Origin: Paramarasmius palmivorus
Taxonomy: Eukaryota; Basidiomycota; Agaricomycetes; Agaricales; Marasmiaceae
Reading direction: 5' to 3'
Assembly: GCA_037176845.1 (NCBI GenBank)
Contig: JAYKXP010000009.1
Location: 558,001-622,000 of the forward strand
Length of the DNA: 64,000 bases
Both the position numbers and the translations under genes were made by a program. The notes beneath the pieces are model-generated. The model saw nothing but the letters and a program-made list of their open reading frames with translations, was not told the origin of the DNA and searched no databases. This document shows positions 1-12,110 of the stretch, one piece after another; within the stretch, counting starts at the first letter, position 1; each line of letters opens with the position of its first letter.

Positions 1-427
1 TTGACGCTGTTTATTGCGGAATCGGGGCTGAGGCATTGCCTGTCGCGCGGCATCGCGGACTTTGGCGCTCACAAACGGACAACAGGTACATTGATGAGAA
101 GGTTTATCGGTGTGTTACATTCGTTCCATCAGTATTTAGGAAATCCACTGACATCGTCCAGCTTAACGCTCTGGCGACGCAGCTTGACCGATCCAAAACC
201 ATACGGGATTTTCGATCAATTGGTTTTTGAAATAAATCGGCGGGCTTGGCTATTGCAATTGCCACGAATACACCATAATGTTTCGTTGCAATGTGGCAGA
301 GACAAATCCCCATATTACTGTATGTGATTTTGAAAAACCCCATCGTTGTCCTGGTTAACCTTGTTCAGATGTAATCAGTCCGTCAGTAACACTTGAGGTA
401 TCCGGAATTGGGCCCACTATACCTCTC
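1..427. other. Left edge, no gene supported
   Basis: No reading frame here shows recognisable family motifs or convincing exon structure. An open frame that begins with TTG at base 1 has no family signature. The stretch is probably the 5' flank of the gene starting at 428. Confidence 0.4.
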
Positions 428-1060
428 ATGGATGCCCACGATATCTATTTCTTCCTTCAATCTCCATCCCGATGCCAGTCTCAGCTGGAATTGGAACACT
501 GGCAAAAACATACAACATCTTACTGGTCCACTGATCCAACAGGGCAGTCACAATTAACGGAATCCCAATGCAAAGAAATGGGTCTTCCTGTAGCTGCTCA
601 CGTTGTTTCTCAAATCGAAATCCGCTACACGCTCACTTCGTGTTCACCGGAAATTTGTGCCGCTGTGGACGCTTGGCAACTCGCTCAAGGCTTCGATCCT
701 ACCACCGCTGATTTTGCAGGACATTTGGGATACCCAGAATTCGAACTTAAGATGAGGTTAGGAGCCACTGAGTCTAACGCTTATACAGTAGAGAACACAG
801 ATAATGTTTCGGACCGCCAGGAGCCCCAAGGTCAAGACGCAATGGACATGGAGGCCCAGCACTTTTTGCGCTTATCCTCACCGTCCGTTACGGCTAGACC
901 TAGACCCCAGGCCGCGATAAAAGCCTCCGCGAGAATGAAGAGCGTTGATCCTTGCTCGAGTCAGCAAGGAAAACAGCGCGTAGGGAGAAAGCGGAAGTCG
1001 TCCGAGGGATGTGGTACGGAGAGGGGTCGACAAACTATCAAGAGACGAAAGATACATTGA
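428..1060 (+). CDS. Hypothetical basic-tailed protein, 210 aa
   Basis: A single uninterrupted frame of 210 codons starts with ATG and ends with TGA. I do not recognise a named domain. The first 110 residues contain an aromatic stretch (YWSTDPTG, about residues 33-40) followed by a helical-looking region with GFDPTTADFAGHLGYPEFEL. This reads like a small structured domain found in Agaricomycete hypothetical proteins. The C-terminal third is disordered and ends with two basic clusters, GRKRKSS and KRRKIH, that resemble nuclear localisation signals. A role as a nuclear regulatory or DNA-associated protein is inference. It lies tail-to-tail with the MFS gene that ends at 1296. A further exon upstream or downstream cannot be excluded. 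Confidence 0.5.
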   Translation: MDAHDIYFFLQSPSRCQSQLELEHWQKHTTSYWSTDPTGQSQLTESQCKEMGLPVAAHVVSQIEIRYTLTSCSPEICAAVDAWQLAQGFDPTTADFAGHLGYPEFELKMRLGATESNAYTVENTDNVSDRQEPQGQDAMDMEAQHFLRLSSPSVTARPRPQAAIKASARMKSVDPCSSQQGKQRVGRKRKSSEGCGTERGRQTIKRRKIH

Positions 1061-1295
1061 ACGTGATACAGCGGCAAACTACCCTGTCAGTCGTATTCCA
1101 GGTGCTACCAAAGTGTACCGTATGTTGGAGAGGTTAGACGAATGGAGATGTAGGCGAGCCGTAAACCTCGCTAGCCTAGGGCACAAGGATTCGTGCCCTT
1201 CGGCGTGGCAGGGCATGTCTATCGTCGATGGGGTGATCGGTACTTTCATTGTCCGGATCTTCCTTACTTACACAAGTCCGTAGTAAACCACTGCA

Positions 1296-3889
1296 TCAGT
1301 AGAGATACCTAAATCCTCTTCTCCTCGCCATTGCTTCTTCAAAAGTGATACCTTCCAAACGCGCAGCCTCTTCTACTCTTGCTCTGTTCGCCCCTTCCAT
1401 AGCTGCCTTTTCATCTTCGTCGAGTTTACGGTTGTCGCGGATAATCATTTGGCGGATCACTGTGTCGTGGAATTCGTCAGCGAATAGAAGGATAAGAGAC
1501 TGGAAGACACACCTAAAGCTAGAGCTGTACTAAATGCCAACGCAGCCAAAGATATAATCATCGATTGGTGATACCCAGGACCCCAGTCGGACTTCCAAGT
1601 GAATGCTCCGATACTATTGACACCACCAATTCAGGATCAGGCAAGCGTCAAGAGAAAAGGGCTACCCACAGGTTTCCGATATTTCCGCATCCATTCACTA
1701 TCCCAATCGCTGCTGCTCGTTTCCTGTTCACGTTCGTTGTCAACTTTGTATATAAAGGAGCTGCAGAGGGAAACATACGCAGGTGGCCTTGGTAAAATGT
1801 TCGATACCCATACGAGCGTCATCGAAAAACCTAGTGAAGCTTGTCAGTACTTGAATCGGCGCGACCATCTTAATATGAAATGCTCACCGACATATCCACA
1901 AGCCATGAAGAACATAGCTATATATCTCGCCGCTGTATTCATTGTGCTCAAGGCAATAATGAAGCCGAGGATGACGCCCCACCACCAGCCCGCAATGTGA
2001 AAGAAACGTTCACCGGTACGATCTGGCCTGGGTCAGCAATCCTGCAAGTCAAGAAGCTCAAAAAAGATCTCACCGGCGTGCCAGGCATTCAGACAGCACA
2101 TGATGGTGGCTACTATCCACGGAGGGCTATACGGTGATCAACTTCAACACAGTTGAAAGAAGGTATAGAACATACGCAGCCAAAAGAAGCGAAATGGTGG
2201 TGTTAAATCCCAGTGTCGCCGTCAGCCTGAGTGGTCAAGGTCAGTCGATAGCTAGATCATGCAATCGGAACACTAACGTTGGGAAGAAATTAACAAAACT
2301 CAGGCCCAGTAACTGCGAAATCGTCATCACCGCCAGAATGGGGACTTTGATGTCCATTATAGCCATTTTAAGACCTTTCATGGGTCTACAGCTGCTATAA
2401 GGCGGTGCCTTGCATCTGAGATCAAAAGAACATACGAATCGCCGACGCCATCCTGATCTGCTTCTCCAGCGTCATCAGCCAATCGAGCTTGCGCAAGCCG
2501 CTTTTCTTCGGAGGTTATCCACCGGGTGTTATTAGGCTGTTTGTATGAACTCAGTCGGCGATCACTGGAGCCTTTTAGTTGAAGTAACGCACGTAGTCTG
2601 GAAGAAGCCATCTGGGTCCATTTCATGTTAGACTAGGGAGAGCAAGAATTAAGTAGAACGAACATGCTGAGAAGGCCGATTAACATGGTAATTGCGCCCT
2701 GAGGTCCACGAAAAGGAGGTTATTGTTCAATGGTCAGATCACCATAACACTGATACTATACCTCAATAAAGAACAACCTGGCCAGAGGTTATGATCGAAT
2801 TCGAGAATATCCAACAATGAAACGTACCATCTCCATGCTCGGATGCCTCGTTTCCCTTCCATTCCGGAAAGTATCCCCGCAGCCATAAGCTGTTCCAACA
2901 CACCGTCAGATGCAAATCAATCCTCAGTAAAGAGGCTTACTGCTCCAAATGCATTCGAAATTAGTAGGCCCGCGTATAGAATCGCTGAACGAAACGCCAA
3001 CTCCTGAAGCAGATGTCAAAGAGCCATTCTAAAGGATAAGCTCCCTGACGAACTTTCTTTGTGTACCACCTGGAGAGAAGATATATGGCTGGGACCGTGG
3101 TCATTACTACAGGGGGCATCCATTAAGAGATGTAATAACATACCGCCTGGATAAAACGCAGCCTCTGGAAGCCCTATGAAGATACGACACGCTAATAGAC
3201 CGCCAAAACTATGCGTGACCTATGAACAAGGTATTCAGTGTTAAGTATCTCTGAATGCAAGGTGCTCACTCCGGTGAGCGTACTAGTGAGCCCCCAAGCA
3301 ACGACGCAACCTCCAATGTACCATGATGGTCTAAAGGAGTATGTAAGAGGAGGCTTGATACGCTAGAAAAGACTGGCTTGTGACCTCTTTATATAGTTAA
3401 GAATCTAGCGATAACAGTTTAGAAGGTAGCGCAACAGGAAAGGAATGTACGACGAGACCATATTCGAAGGAATCTGTGCCGGGCAGTATGTCACGAACAG
3501 GATGGACAGAGCTACTTGATACTGAAGATCTGTTGCGAAAGTCGCGCTTAGAACGGAACGTATAATAATAGAATTGATAGGTAGCTTACCTGACAATCCT
3601 AGGTCTTCCTCTAGTCCTTTCAGCCTTGCGGTCGTGATACCATTCCTCTGAAATAATCGTTCAACAATTTGACGACAACATGTGGACACAAAATACGCAC
3701 ATCGATATAATTCATGATAAAGATCAGAACGATAGTCGGGAGAACCCTGCTGTCCAGCTTGCGAACAAGTTTCTTCTCTGCAAGAACTCTTTCGGGAGTT
3801 CCAGGTGCCGGTAACGAGTCCTCTTTGGAAAATTCTTCTACAGAGACCTTTGCTTTGCCATCTTCATGCTCTGAAGAAGGAATCGACAT
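1296..3889 (-). CDS. MFS transporter, allantoate/nicotinate permease (ACS) type, copy 1
   Basis: A multi-exon gene on the minus strand for a plasma-membrane proton-coupled permease of the Dal5/Tna1 (anion:cation symporter) family. The N-terminus has the family signature ending in RVLPTIVLIFIMNYID (first transmembrane entry). It is followed after splicing by RNGITTARLKGLEEDLGLSG, then VALSILFVTYCPAQIPSN, WYIGGCVVAWGLTS, a FGGLLACRIFIGLPEAAFYPGG helix, a hydrophilic mid-loop with ADDAGEADQD, SQLLGLSFVNFF, and a basic/acidic cytosolic tail ending RRRGFRYLY. About 10 or more introns near 50 nt separate these blocks. ATG at 3889 is preferred over one 12 codons upstream because the shorter start matches the length of copy 2. 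Substrate is unknown; carboxylates, ureides or vitamins are typical for the family. It is a tandem duplicate of the gene at 4330-6993. All blocks appear to be present, so I call it intact. Confidence 0.8.
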
Positions 3890-4329
3890 GGTGGTTGAAG
3901 AAGAGATATGCAAAGAAAAAAACACTGTCCCTGAATCATTTATAGGTCAGAAATACAGAGTTCTATGGTCATATGTGATCTAAGCGAAGGACGGCAGAGC
4001 ACCACCTGATCATCGTTGGTCGCGGGTAGTGGGAACGCGATACACACAATGGAGTTTTTGGGGAAGGCCATCATCAGGATGTGTTCTGAGCGGAGCCCCG
4101 AGCTGGTCACGCTTCGGAGCGGGAAGCTTGGCTCACGATAGTAGGCCAACACAAGGGGCGGGAAAACAGTATAGACGAAAGTGACCCCCCGGAGACACAA
4201 CCGCGGCCCGCTGGCTAGCAAATGTTACTGATGCAAAGGTCCTACAGTCGGCGTTGCGGCAGGAAGCGGTGATGAAATTGGATCGTAAGTCTTCACAATA
4301 GAACATTTAACGATACAACCTTGAGGTTA
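3890..4329. other. Spacer between the two MFS permeases
   Basis: This is the 5' flank of copy 1 and the 3' flank of copy 2. A 93-codon minus-strand frame (3940-4221) has no family features. No clear TATA element was identified. Confidence 0.4.
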
Positions 4330-6993
4330 TCAATACAAGTAGCGGAAACCTTTCCGTCTTTCTAAGGCTTCTTCATAAGTGATTCCTTCCAGTTTGGCAG
4401 CCTCTTCTACCCGGGCTCGGTCTGCTCCTTGGGCCTCATCTTCGTCAAGCTTCTTATTCTCTTTGATCAACATCTGGCGGACAACTGAGACGAAGTTAGA
4501 ACCGCGGCATCGTCAAAATGCGGGGTGAAGAAGTTGGGACTTGGAACTCACCGAAAGCCAAGACCGAGCTTAGCACAAGTGCACATAGTGAAATAATCAT
4601 CGACTGATGGTACTCCGGTGACCACTCCGATTTCCAGACGAAGGATCCCATCCTAAGATAGTCACCAGCATACAACGATTAGCATAACCGAGGGCCAAAT
4701 AGTAGTTTGACACTGACAGATTGCCCAAGTTCCCGGTACCATTCACTATTCCTATAGCAGCTGCACGTTTGCTGGTTGATACCTAATTAGATGCGACGAG
4801 AAGATTGTAGATTCAAGTGCCTACGCAGGAGGTCGTGGAACGGCATTGGATACCCAGACAAGTGTCATGGCAAATCCTGACCGAAGAACGTCACTGTTAG
4901 ATGGAGTACAAAACGGGCGATACAGCCTTACCAGCATATCCGAGCGCCATGAGTATCATTGATACATATCGAGCGGCCGTATTCATCGTGGAAAGAGCGA
5001 TGATGAAACCGATGATGACACCCCACCACCATCCCGCAATATGGAAGTAACGTTCGCCAGTTCGATCTAAGTAGTTGTTGGGCGCCAATGTACGATAGTA
5101 TACGCCGAGCGACTCACCAGCGTGCCAAGCATTAAGGCAACAAACAACAGTCCCTAAGAGCCAGGGAGGCCTATATGGCGTGTTAGACCAAAGCTTCTCC
5201 AGAAAGAGTTTCGACATACGCCGCCAGAACTAATGATATTGTGGTGTTGAAGCCCAGAGTCTGCGTCAATCTATTTTGCATGTAAGCCACCCGAAGTGGA
5301 AGAGGTCATGAAACTGCTGACGTGGGGAAGAAGTTGACAAAACTGAGTCCCAAAAGTTGTGCTGTTGTCATTACGGCGAAGATAAGGACCTTCGGATCAT
5401 TGAGAGCCAACTTGAGGCCATATAGAGGTCTATCTTTCATTGAGTCGTGTGAATGTGGAGGACACAAATAGAACGGACGATTCTCCTTCATTATCTTGGT
5501 CCGCTTCTCCAGCATCGTCTGCTATCCGTGCTTGGGCGAGGCGACGATCGGCAACAGAGATCCAGCGAGTGTTATTCGGCTACAGTATAGTTTCATATCT
5601 CCAACTCCCATCTGTCACGGGAAGGACTCACGTAGTCTGGAAGTAACCACCTAACGCAACTATTCAGTGAAAGGGATCCCATAAGAACAGGAGTCCTACA
5701 TTGCATTCAAGCCAACGAACACCGTGATTGCGCCCTCGAATGGTGTCAATGTACGAAACACGGGCGGTCCATAAGGCATAAGCGCTTACCTCAATGAAGA
5801 ACAGCCTGTCAGGTAAATGAGAGACGTACGCATCGTATCGTATCAAGTTACGCACCAGCGCCATGCACGGATACCACGCTTCCCCTCCATTTCAGCCAGG
5901 ATTCCGGCAGCCATGAGCTATATTGTCCATATCAAGAGGCGAAGTATGTATCGAAGCAATATAACTCACTGCCCCAAACGCGTTCGATATCATAAGTCCG
6001 CCATAGAGAATCGCGGAACGAAATGCAAGTTCCTGTCATAAATGTTAACCCGAGTTGCGGTGGGCCAATTGTTAACACACCTTCTTCGTATACCATCTCG
6101 ACAGTAGGTAGATAGCTATATTTGGGTTACAACAGCGTCCGCAGAGTCACTAACAGATATCGTACCCCCAGGATAGAAAGCGGCCTGATTCGATGTAAAC
6201 TTTATTGGGCATGATATAGAAATAGCGATACGCACTTCAGGAAGGCCGATGAAGATACGGCACGCAAGAATCCCGCCGAAACTGTGGGTCAGCTGTGTTC
6301 CCGCTGTTAGCCCATTACTGGTATCCGAAAACGATTAACACTCACTCCAGTCATAGCGCTAACGAGCCCCCATGCCGCGACACATGCTCCAATATACAAA
6401 GATGGACTGAAGCATTGTAATGAGTCGGGTATCCTTTTCGAGTATGACGGGAATAATTTTCACCGTGTCACGTAGTTGAGAGCCTAGAACATAATCATGA
6501 GAACAGAGATGCAGAAAGATGACAAGCGGATAATGACCATGTTCGATGGGATTTGCGCTGGACAGTAAGTCACATACAAGATGGATAAGATGACCGAATA
6601 TTGTATATCTGGCGTTATTAATTGATGTCAATCGGTGCAATAGGCACATTATGCTGTCATATACCCGAGAGTTGTAAGTCTTCTTCCAGCCCTTGAAGTC
6701 TTGCTGTCGTGATTCCGTTCCTCTGAGAACAGAAATGTAAGCGAATGAATTCTATGAAGGACGAAAACACGCACGTCGATATAATTCATGATGTAAATCA
6801 CTATGATAGTCGGCAAAACCCTCATGTCAAGTTTCCGCACAAGTTTCCGTTCTGCAGCGATCCGTTCTGGAGTTCCTGGTGCTGGCAAAGGTTCCTCTAG
6901 CTGGTATAGCTCGTCCGATTTTTTTTCGACGATCGAAGGTGCCTCTTTCTCGTACTCGCTGGCATTTCTGCCAGTTGGCTGAACAGTAGACAT
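4330..6993 (-). CDS. MFS transporter, allantoate/nicotinate permease (ACS) type, copy 2
   Basis: Paralogue of the neighbouring permease with the same block order and intron positions. The start at 6993 opens with MSTVQPTGRN; an acidic leader LEEPLPAPGTPERIAAE precedes the first helix RVLPTIIVIYIMNYID. Later blocks include LYGLKLALNDPKVLIFAVMT, AQLLGLSFVNFFPT and a TM-rich block from about 5217 to 4897 with HAGESLGVYYRT and GWWWGVIIGFII. The end is RRKGFRYLY followed by TGA. The mid-loop intron (49 nt here, 50 nt in copy 1) falls at the same codon in both genes, which supports a recent tandem duplication. The proteins differ at many positions, so this is not an assembly duplicate. Substrate is not deducible. 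Confidence 0.82.
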
Positions 6994-9900
6994 GATGGGC
7001 CGGGAAAAATCCATTTGCATTGAACGACTACATATAGGTATTCCTGAAGTCACGTAAGGTTATATCAAATGATCACAACGGTTGAAAAGAAGACTCACGG
7101 TAGCTCACGGTGCGCGAACATTGAAAGAAACGGGAACATATGTACTCCAATAACATCAGCTGACACTCCCATTATATCCATGCAGAATGCAGACGATGCA
7201 CGTTCAGCGCTAAACCATAGCAATGAACACTGTCATCGAGGTGCAGAATTCAAGCGCGGTAAGCCACAGTTTATCAATGCTCTATATATTAAGTCAGTAC
7301 ACAGAACTCAAAACTGGAAAGGGCGAAGACATACGCAGATTGCACAGCAATTCTCAGCATCGACCGCCGAACTTCCTGGGAGAACCGCAGTATAAGAGCC
7401 CTATACATACCCATAACTCTCGTGAACGTCCTTTGAAGACAAGTGGGATTCAGGTAGGATTGTAAACTTGGTATTGAACGCATCTGTGCATCGTGTGCGA
7501 GGAAAAAGGTAGGAACCCTAACCCTAATGGCAATACAGACGTGACCATTCTTTGATCACGTGGATTTCCGTTGATTTCTCAGGCTTGTCAATGTCCGCTC
7601 CCAGTCAACTCCACTCTTCCCTTCATTGAAGTTCATTCCTTGCTCGTCTCTTCTGTACTAGACCCATACCCGAAAGCTGCGACGAATTCCAGGAACTTGG
7701 AAATTCTGGAATGCTCTGGGTACGTACGCACGCACCGATCTTCACTCTACTTTCATGATAGAAAACCAAAGTTCTCGACTGTTTCATCAGACTGGGTTCT
7801 TTTTCCTTCGGGAACCATTCAAGTCACTGAAAACATCAGCCTCCGTCTTCCTGCATTCTAGATCTCCGGACTTGAACTGATTATACCGTATTTAAACAGG
7901 AACAAGTAATCATACGAACACGCCAAGTAGAAATATCCGCGTCACATACTCGTACTTTCCAGTACTATCAACATGATATTTTCCCTGCATGATACCGCAT
8001 GATACTCGATCCATTTTCTCGCGTTTGCTGTCTCCCTAACTCACCTGGCCATCGAAAGCTTGGGAACACGAAACCGGGATGTGTACTTCCCCGAATGTCG
8101 ACCAATGTTTTCTCTTCTCAAGAGTCGGGTTTCTCCACCTTGATGCGAAGTAGACCCATTTATGAAGAAGCGTAGCATCATAATGTCGTGGAACCATTCG
8201 TTTAGTGGTCGCGTGTGAGCAACAGTGAAGAGGTACTGTCGTCCACGCTCGCCGCAGCAAAGGAACATACACACAACACCCACCGAAAATCATAATGCAT
8301 CCTCGGCATATGCCATGGTGTCACGGAAAGGCGCCGCAAATGACTGAACAGCATGTCTCTTTGATTTTCGTGGGTGTCCTTTTGCACGTTCTGAGCTAGC
8401 TTTGAGCTAAATTACTTGAAAGGACAATCTTACCGTTACTCTCCGCATATGTAAAAAAAGTTCCGATAAACCTGAAGAAGTAAAGCTACCGCAGCTCGCT
8501 CCAACAAGGCGAATCGAATCCGAGAATGATCAAGATAGCAGAGATGCTTGGAATTCCGCGCAGAACCAGAAACGTTTGCAAGGCTGAAACGCTGAACCCC
8601 CTGATGGGACAAGCTTCGGACGCCATACCTCTCATAGACATTGTGGGCCCCCTTTGTACTGGAAGCGAAATGGCGTGAGTTAGAGCGAGGGGTCTACGGG
8701 GGAAATTATTATGGCAGGCTCCTGTGCAGTCCCCAGCGGGTGAGCATGCGTTATCATCTCAACCTCAGTGCTAGCGTGCTTAGGATGTCGTTCTTGAAGC
8801 TTGACATCTGGAGGGTATGCTAAGCGTGCATGGGCCAAAGAAAGTTCCATCTGAACTCGGACTCGATTAAAGTCAAGATCCTATTTACTTACTAGTAACA
8901 TATTCGGATGTGACTTGGCTGGCGAAAGTCCTTGTCTTGGTCATTTAGGCTGGAAACATTCCTACCGTGGTATTGATTCTACATCCGATGCTTCTTTTTG
9001 CAATAGCACTTTCTTTGCGCCGACGGGTCGACTCTGAAGAGCAATAAGCAGTGTAATATGCCGTGTATATACGGCGAACGTACCAGATCAAAGACCATCA
9101 ATGCTTCTCTTCCCGACGTCCCATCACCATATGCTGAGGGACAGAACGCGTCGACCTTAAAATTCTCCAGGCTGTCTTCAAGAGAATCAAACCTTATCTA
9201 ATTTTCGCCGTGAAACCCACATCCGGATAGCCGAAAGAATTGCGATGGTAGCTCCGTAACACTCGAGGTATCGTACTTGAACTCCGTCCTGCCAGTGTCA
9301 TGCCACCAGACTCTGCGTGGAACTAGTCATTTCAAGAGGTATGGAGCTCTGGTAAAGCCACGCCACACACCTACAAAGAACTGCTGTAACACGAAGATAG
9401 TGGATCATAGACTCGCTTACTGAAACTAGCAAACATCCCTTGATTCTGACATGAGATTGAATTTTGTGACCGCGTGTTTTTCAAGGGTGCTCACTGGGGC
9501 CGGAATTCTACAGTCGCGTACCCTCTTACCTTGTCAGCGGCAAGGCTCAGACTTGATCCCATTTAGTACAAAGACGGACCAAACCGACTGGGCAAGCTAA
9601 ACGGTATCCTTGCCTCCGGTTCTCGAGGTGTATTTCTAAGGGTAGCATCTGTCAGCGAGAATAAATCGAACCCCTCAGCTGATTCATACGCTCATTTCTT
9701 GGTATGAAGTAGCTTTAGGTATACGTTTTCCAGGAGCGTCACAATTCTTCCCTTAATGAACCTGATTGGCGCCTCGATAAGTAATCCATGGTTTCGTTTC
9801 CCTGAATGTACTCACCTGTTTGCTCATAGCCTTCCAACAACTGGTTTCATTAATGCCACAACATGCCGGCGTTTGATTTCTCCATCAACCGTCACCAAAG

Positions 9901-9998
9901 GAATAGAAGCAAGCGTGGAATACATGGGCCTCCAACGATGGTAGCAGTTGATGGTGGCGTTCAATGATCAGTGAAGGTGTGAAATGAGTACAACTTAC
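6994..9998. other. Gene-poor 3 kb region
   Basis: Only short frames in several registers are present. None has family motifs or a convincing chain of exons. The left end is the 5' flank of MFS copy 2. A small telomere-like element lies at 7514-7527. The region could hold decayed sequence or an unrecognised non-coding transcript, but I see nothing to support a call. Confidence 0.4.
7514..7527. repeat. Short interstitial telomere-like repeat
   Basis: The plus strand reads two CCCTAA units plus flanking AA, so the minus strand reads TTAGGGTTAGGG, the telomere unit of many fungi. It lies about 520 bp upstream of the start of MFS copy 2. It may be chance, a scar, or a binding site for a Tbf1/Rap1-type factor. 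Confidence 0.4.
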
Positions 9999-10884
9999 CT
10001 ATGTCGTCCTTTCTTGTATCTTGAGCCCATAGAAGGCATGATTTATTCTGTTCGCTTCCGCGCGCTGGGAATTAACCTGAGAAGAGACCGAGAACTCTCC
10101 GAGAAAACCATGTCCTGTTAAAAAATAGGTGGCTGTAAACAAATCAGCAACAGCACAGGCATCGATCACGATCGAAGGTGCACTCGGATCGACTTCCAGA
10201 ACGCTTTGTGCATACGGCCCAAACTCTGTTCCATATTCAGACAAAAGAACAGGGTGTGATAGGCAACTTTTCCTTGCCGCCTTTCTGATGGTTTGAATTA
10301 ACTGCTGACGGGAACACGATCAATATACCCAAGGGAGACACACATTCACTCACGGAAGTTATTCGTAGTCTGATATTCTGTGCCATGAGGCTGGTAGGAA
10401 GAACCGGCATAAATGACATGGTATGGGAAAGTATAGGAAGGTACGTGATGTCCTTGAACATCGGCACCTTGAGAAGTAATTGAAGTGTGTCCCGCAGTCC
10501 GAAATCCCATACCGTCTGCCCATACGGTTCCGGTGAGTACTGTTCGCCGTAAGGAACGCGGAACTGTCAAGTATTACCGTCGAGGCCAGCCAAGGTAGCG
10601 AATACAATCTGAAGTGGGTTATGGCCGAGACCAAGTAGCATGGTTTACGGTTTCACAGGCAGAGTCTGAGGAAACCTCTACATCCAGACCCATCACCATT
10701 TGACAGTCACTACGAAAGGTGACAGACCAGGTCTTCCTATTCGTTGGGGCAAGGCTAAAGTGAATGATGGACATGTTATCTGAAATCGCGCAGGGCCATT
10801 GGCACCAGCACCGTGAAAAGTGAAAAGGGCATCGTGCAACGCCACAATATGTTGAGACTGTCGAGGAGCGGGAGCTGTCGCCAA
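9999..10884 (-). CDS. Unrecognised spliced hypothetical gene
   Basis: Several coding-like blocks lie on the minus strand just downstream of KIN17. The best are a stretch with QHIVALHDALFTFHGAGANG (about 10850-10790), a block with PYGEQYSPEPYGQTVWDFGL (about 10550-10490), and a C-terminal block of about 100 residues with SEYGTEFGPYAQSVLEVDPS and LFTATYFLTGHGFLGEFS that ends at 9999. GT..AG junctions can be proposed between them, but phases are not fully resolved and other frames compete in the middle. I do not recognise the family. It may be a real lineage-specific gene or a decayed one; only the last block is reasonably convincing. Confidence 0.35.
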
Positions 10885-11007
10885 TCAGTGGTCCACAGCC
10901 TTCAGAGTTCAGGCCTAATGCTTTCAAAGAGTTATCAAGGATTGAATACAGTCATAAGAATAGTTACAACTACATGAACAATGCCGGGAAAATGGTATCT
11001 ACTCACA

Positions 11008-12110
11008 TCAAGCCAGCGAATCCCGCTCCATCTTTCTCTTCTTCCGCTGCTGGTCCTCCAGTATCAGCTGTTCCGCCGTAGTCAGTGGCGCGGACCGCTT
11101 CTTGCTATCCTCGCTTGAGGGGGCTTGGGATGAGGATGTCCCTGCCTTTAGTGGATTAGCCCGTTTCAGGGGGTTACCCGCCTTGAAGGGATTCGCCACA
11201 GGCTTGAGTGGGTTCATTTTCAAGCCAACCTGCACGGGTGCTGAAGCCGTCGAGGCAGCTGGCGTACTGTCGGCAGTAGCAGGAGCGGCGGGTTTCATAG
11301 AAAAGGATAGCTTCACGGGTTCGGCGCCCTCGTCACGCTTCAGCCCCTCTTCCGCTGGGGGTGAATCAGATGAGCGTGAGGGCCCAGCTTGTTTTTCTGC
11401 TTCTGCGGCCGCACGCTCGATCTGCTCAGCAATGAGCATTCGTTCCCTTTGCTCATCTGATGTAGTTGCGCGCTCCTTCTTCATTGAGGCTTCCTAATAA
11501 GCCGGTTTGCAGTTAGTGCATGTTAAAGCGGAACTTATGAAGACAGACATACCTGCTTCGCAAGGGCCTTGGGGCTGTTATCGATCCAGGCAATGAACCA
11601 TCCCTTTTCCGTCTCATCTACTCTAGCAACACCCGACCTTCCAAGATGCTTCACAAACTCCGTAAGAGTGACCCAACGAGTGGCATTCATGTGAAGGTGA
11701 CTCTTGTCTGCAATGTACTCTTGGTATACTCGATTGGCGAGTACACGCTTTGTGCCAAACCTGTATGAATGAATTAGATTGGATCCATGATGGTAGAGAG
11801 ATAGACTGACCGCCTTGATAACAATGAAACAAATTCTGACTGGAATTGCATCGAAAAGTTGGCGATATGCTTTCCCGCGTTCTCCCCTACAACCAACATC
11901 TGACGCAGGTGAGACTCTGACTGAGCATGGCACTTGAATCCGTTCTCGTCTCGACATTGCTTCTCGCAGACTTGACAGTACCATCTGAGACGCTGAAGTC
12001 CCTTGGACTTCATTTTGTTGGCGACATATTTGGGTGTTCCGACTGCAAAATATAGTTAAATTTCTGGTATATAACACATAATTCATATTCTTACCTTCAG
12101 CTCGAGGCAT
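11008..12110 (-). CDS. KIN17: KIN17-family DNA/RNA-binding zinc-finger protein
   Basis: Nuclear protein of the conserved Kin17 family, linked in other eukaryotes to mRNA processing and DNA-damage response. Exon 1 encodes only MPRAE plus one base. After an intron comes VGTPKYVANKMKSKGLQRLR and a C2H2-like finger with spacing C-x2-C-x12-H-x5-H (CQVCEKQC...CHAQSESH). A winged-helix part follows: FGTKRVLANRVYQEYIADK, HMNATRWVTLTEFVKHLGR, GWFIAWIDNSPKALAKQ. The C-terminal half is low-complexity: a coiled helix EQIERAAAEAEKQ, Ala/Ser/Pro-rich linkers, four NP[LF]K repeats, and a basic end QRKKRKMERDSLA. Length is about 310 residues. It lacks the tandem SH3-like C-terminal domain of animal KIN17, which I believe is normal for fungi. 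Confidence 0.92.

Noticed and set aside
1..327. 108-codon open frame from the left edge
   Set aside because: It starts with TTG at the window edge and has no family motif or splice structure; it overlaps other equally long frames.
3940..4221. 93-codon minus-strand frame upstream of MFS copy 1
   Set aside because: No motif; lies in the promoter region and is not shared with MFS copy 2.
11102..11497. 131-codon plus-strand frame
   Set aside because: It is the antisense shadow of the Ala/Ser-rich tail of KIN17.
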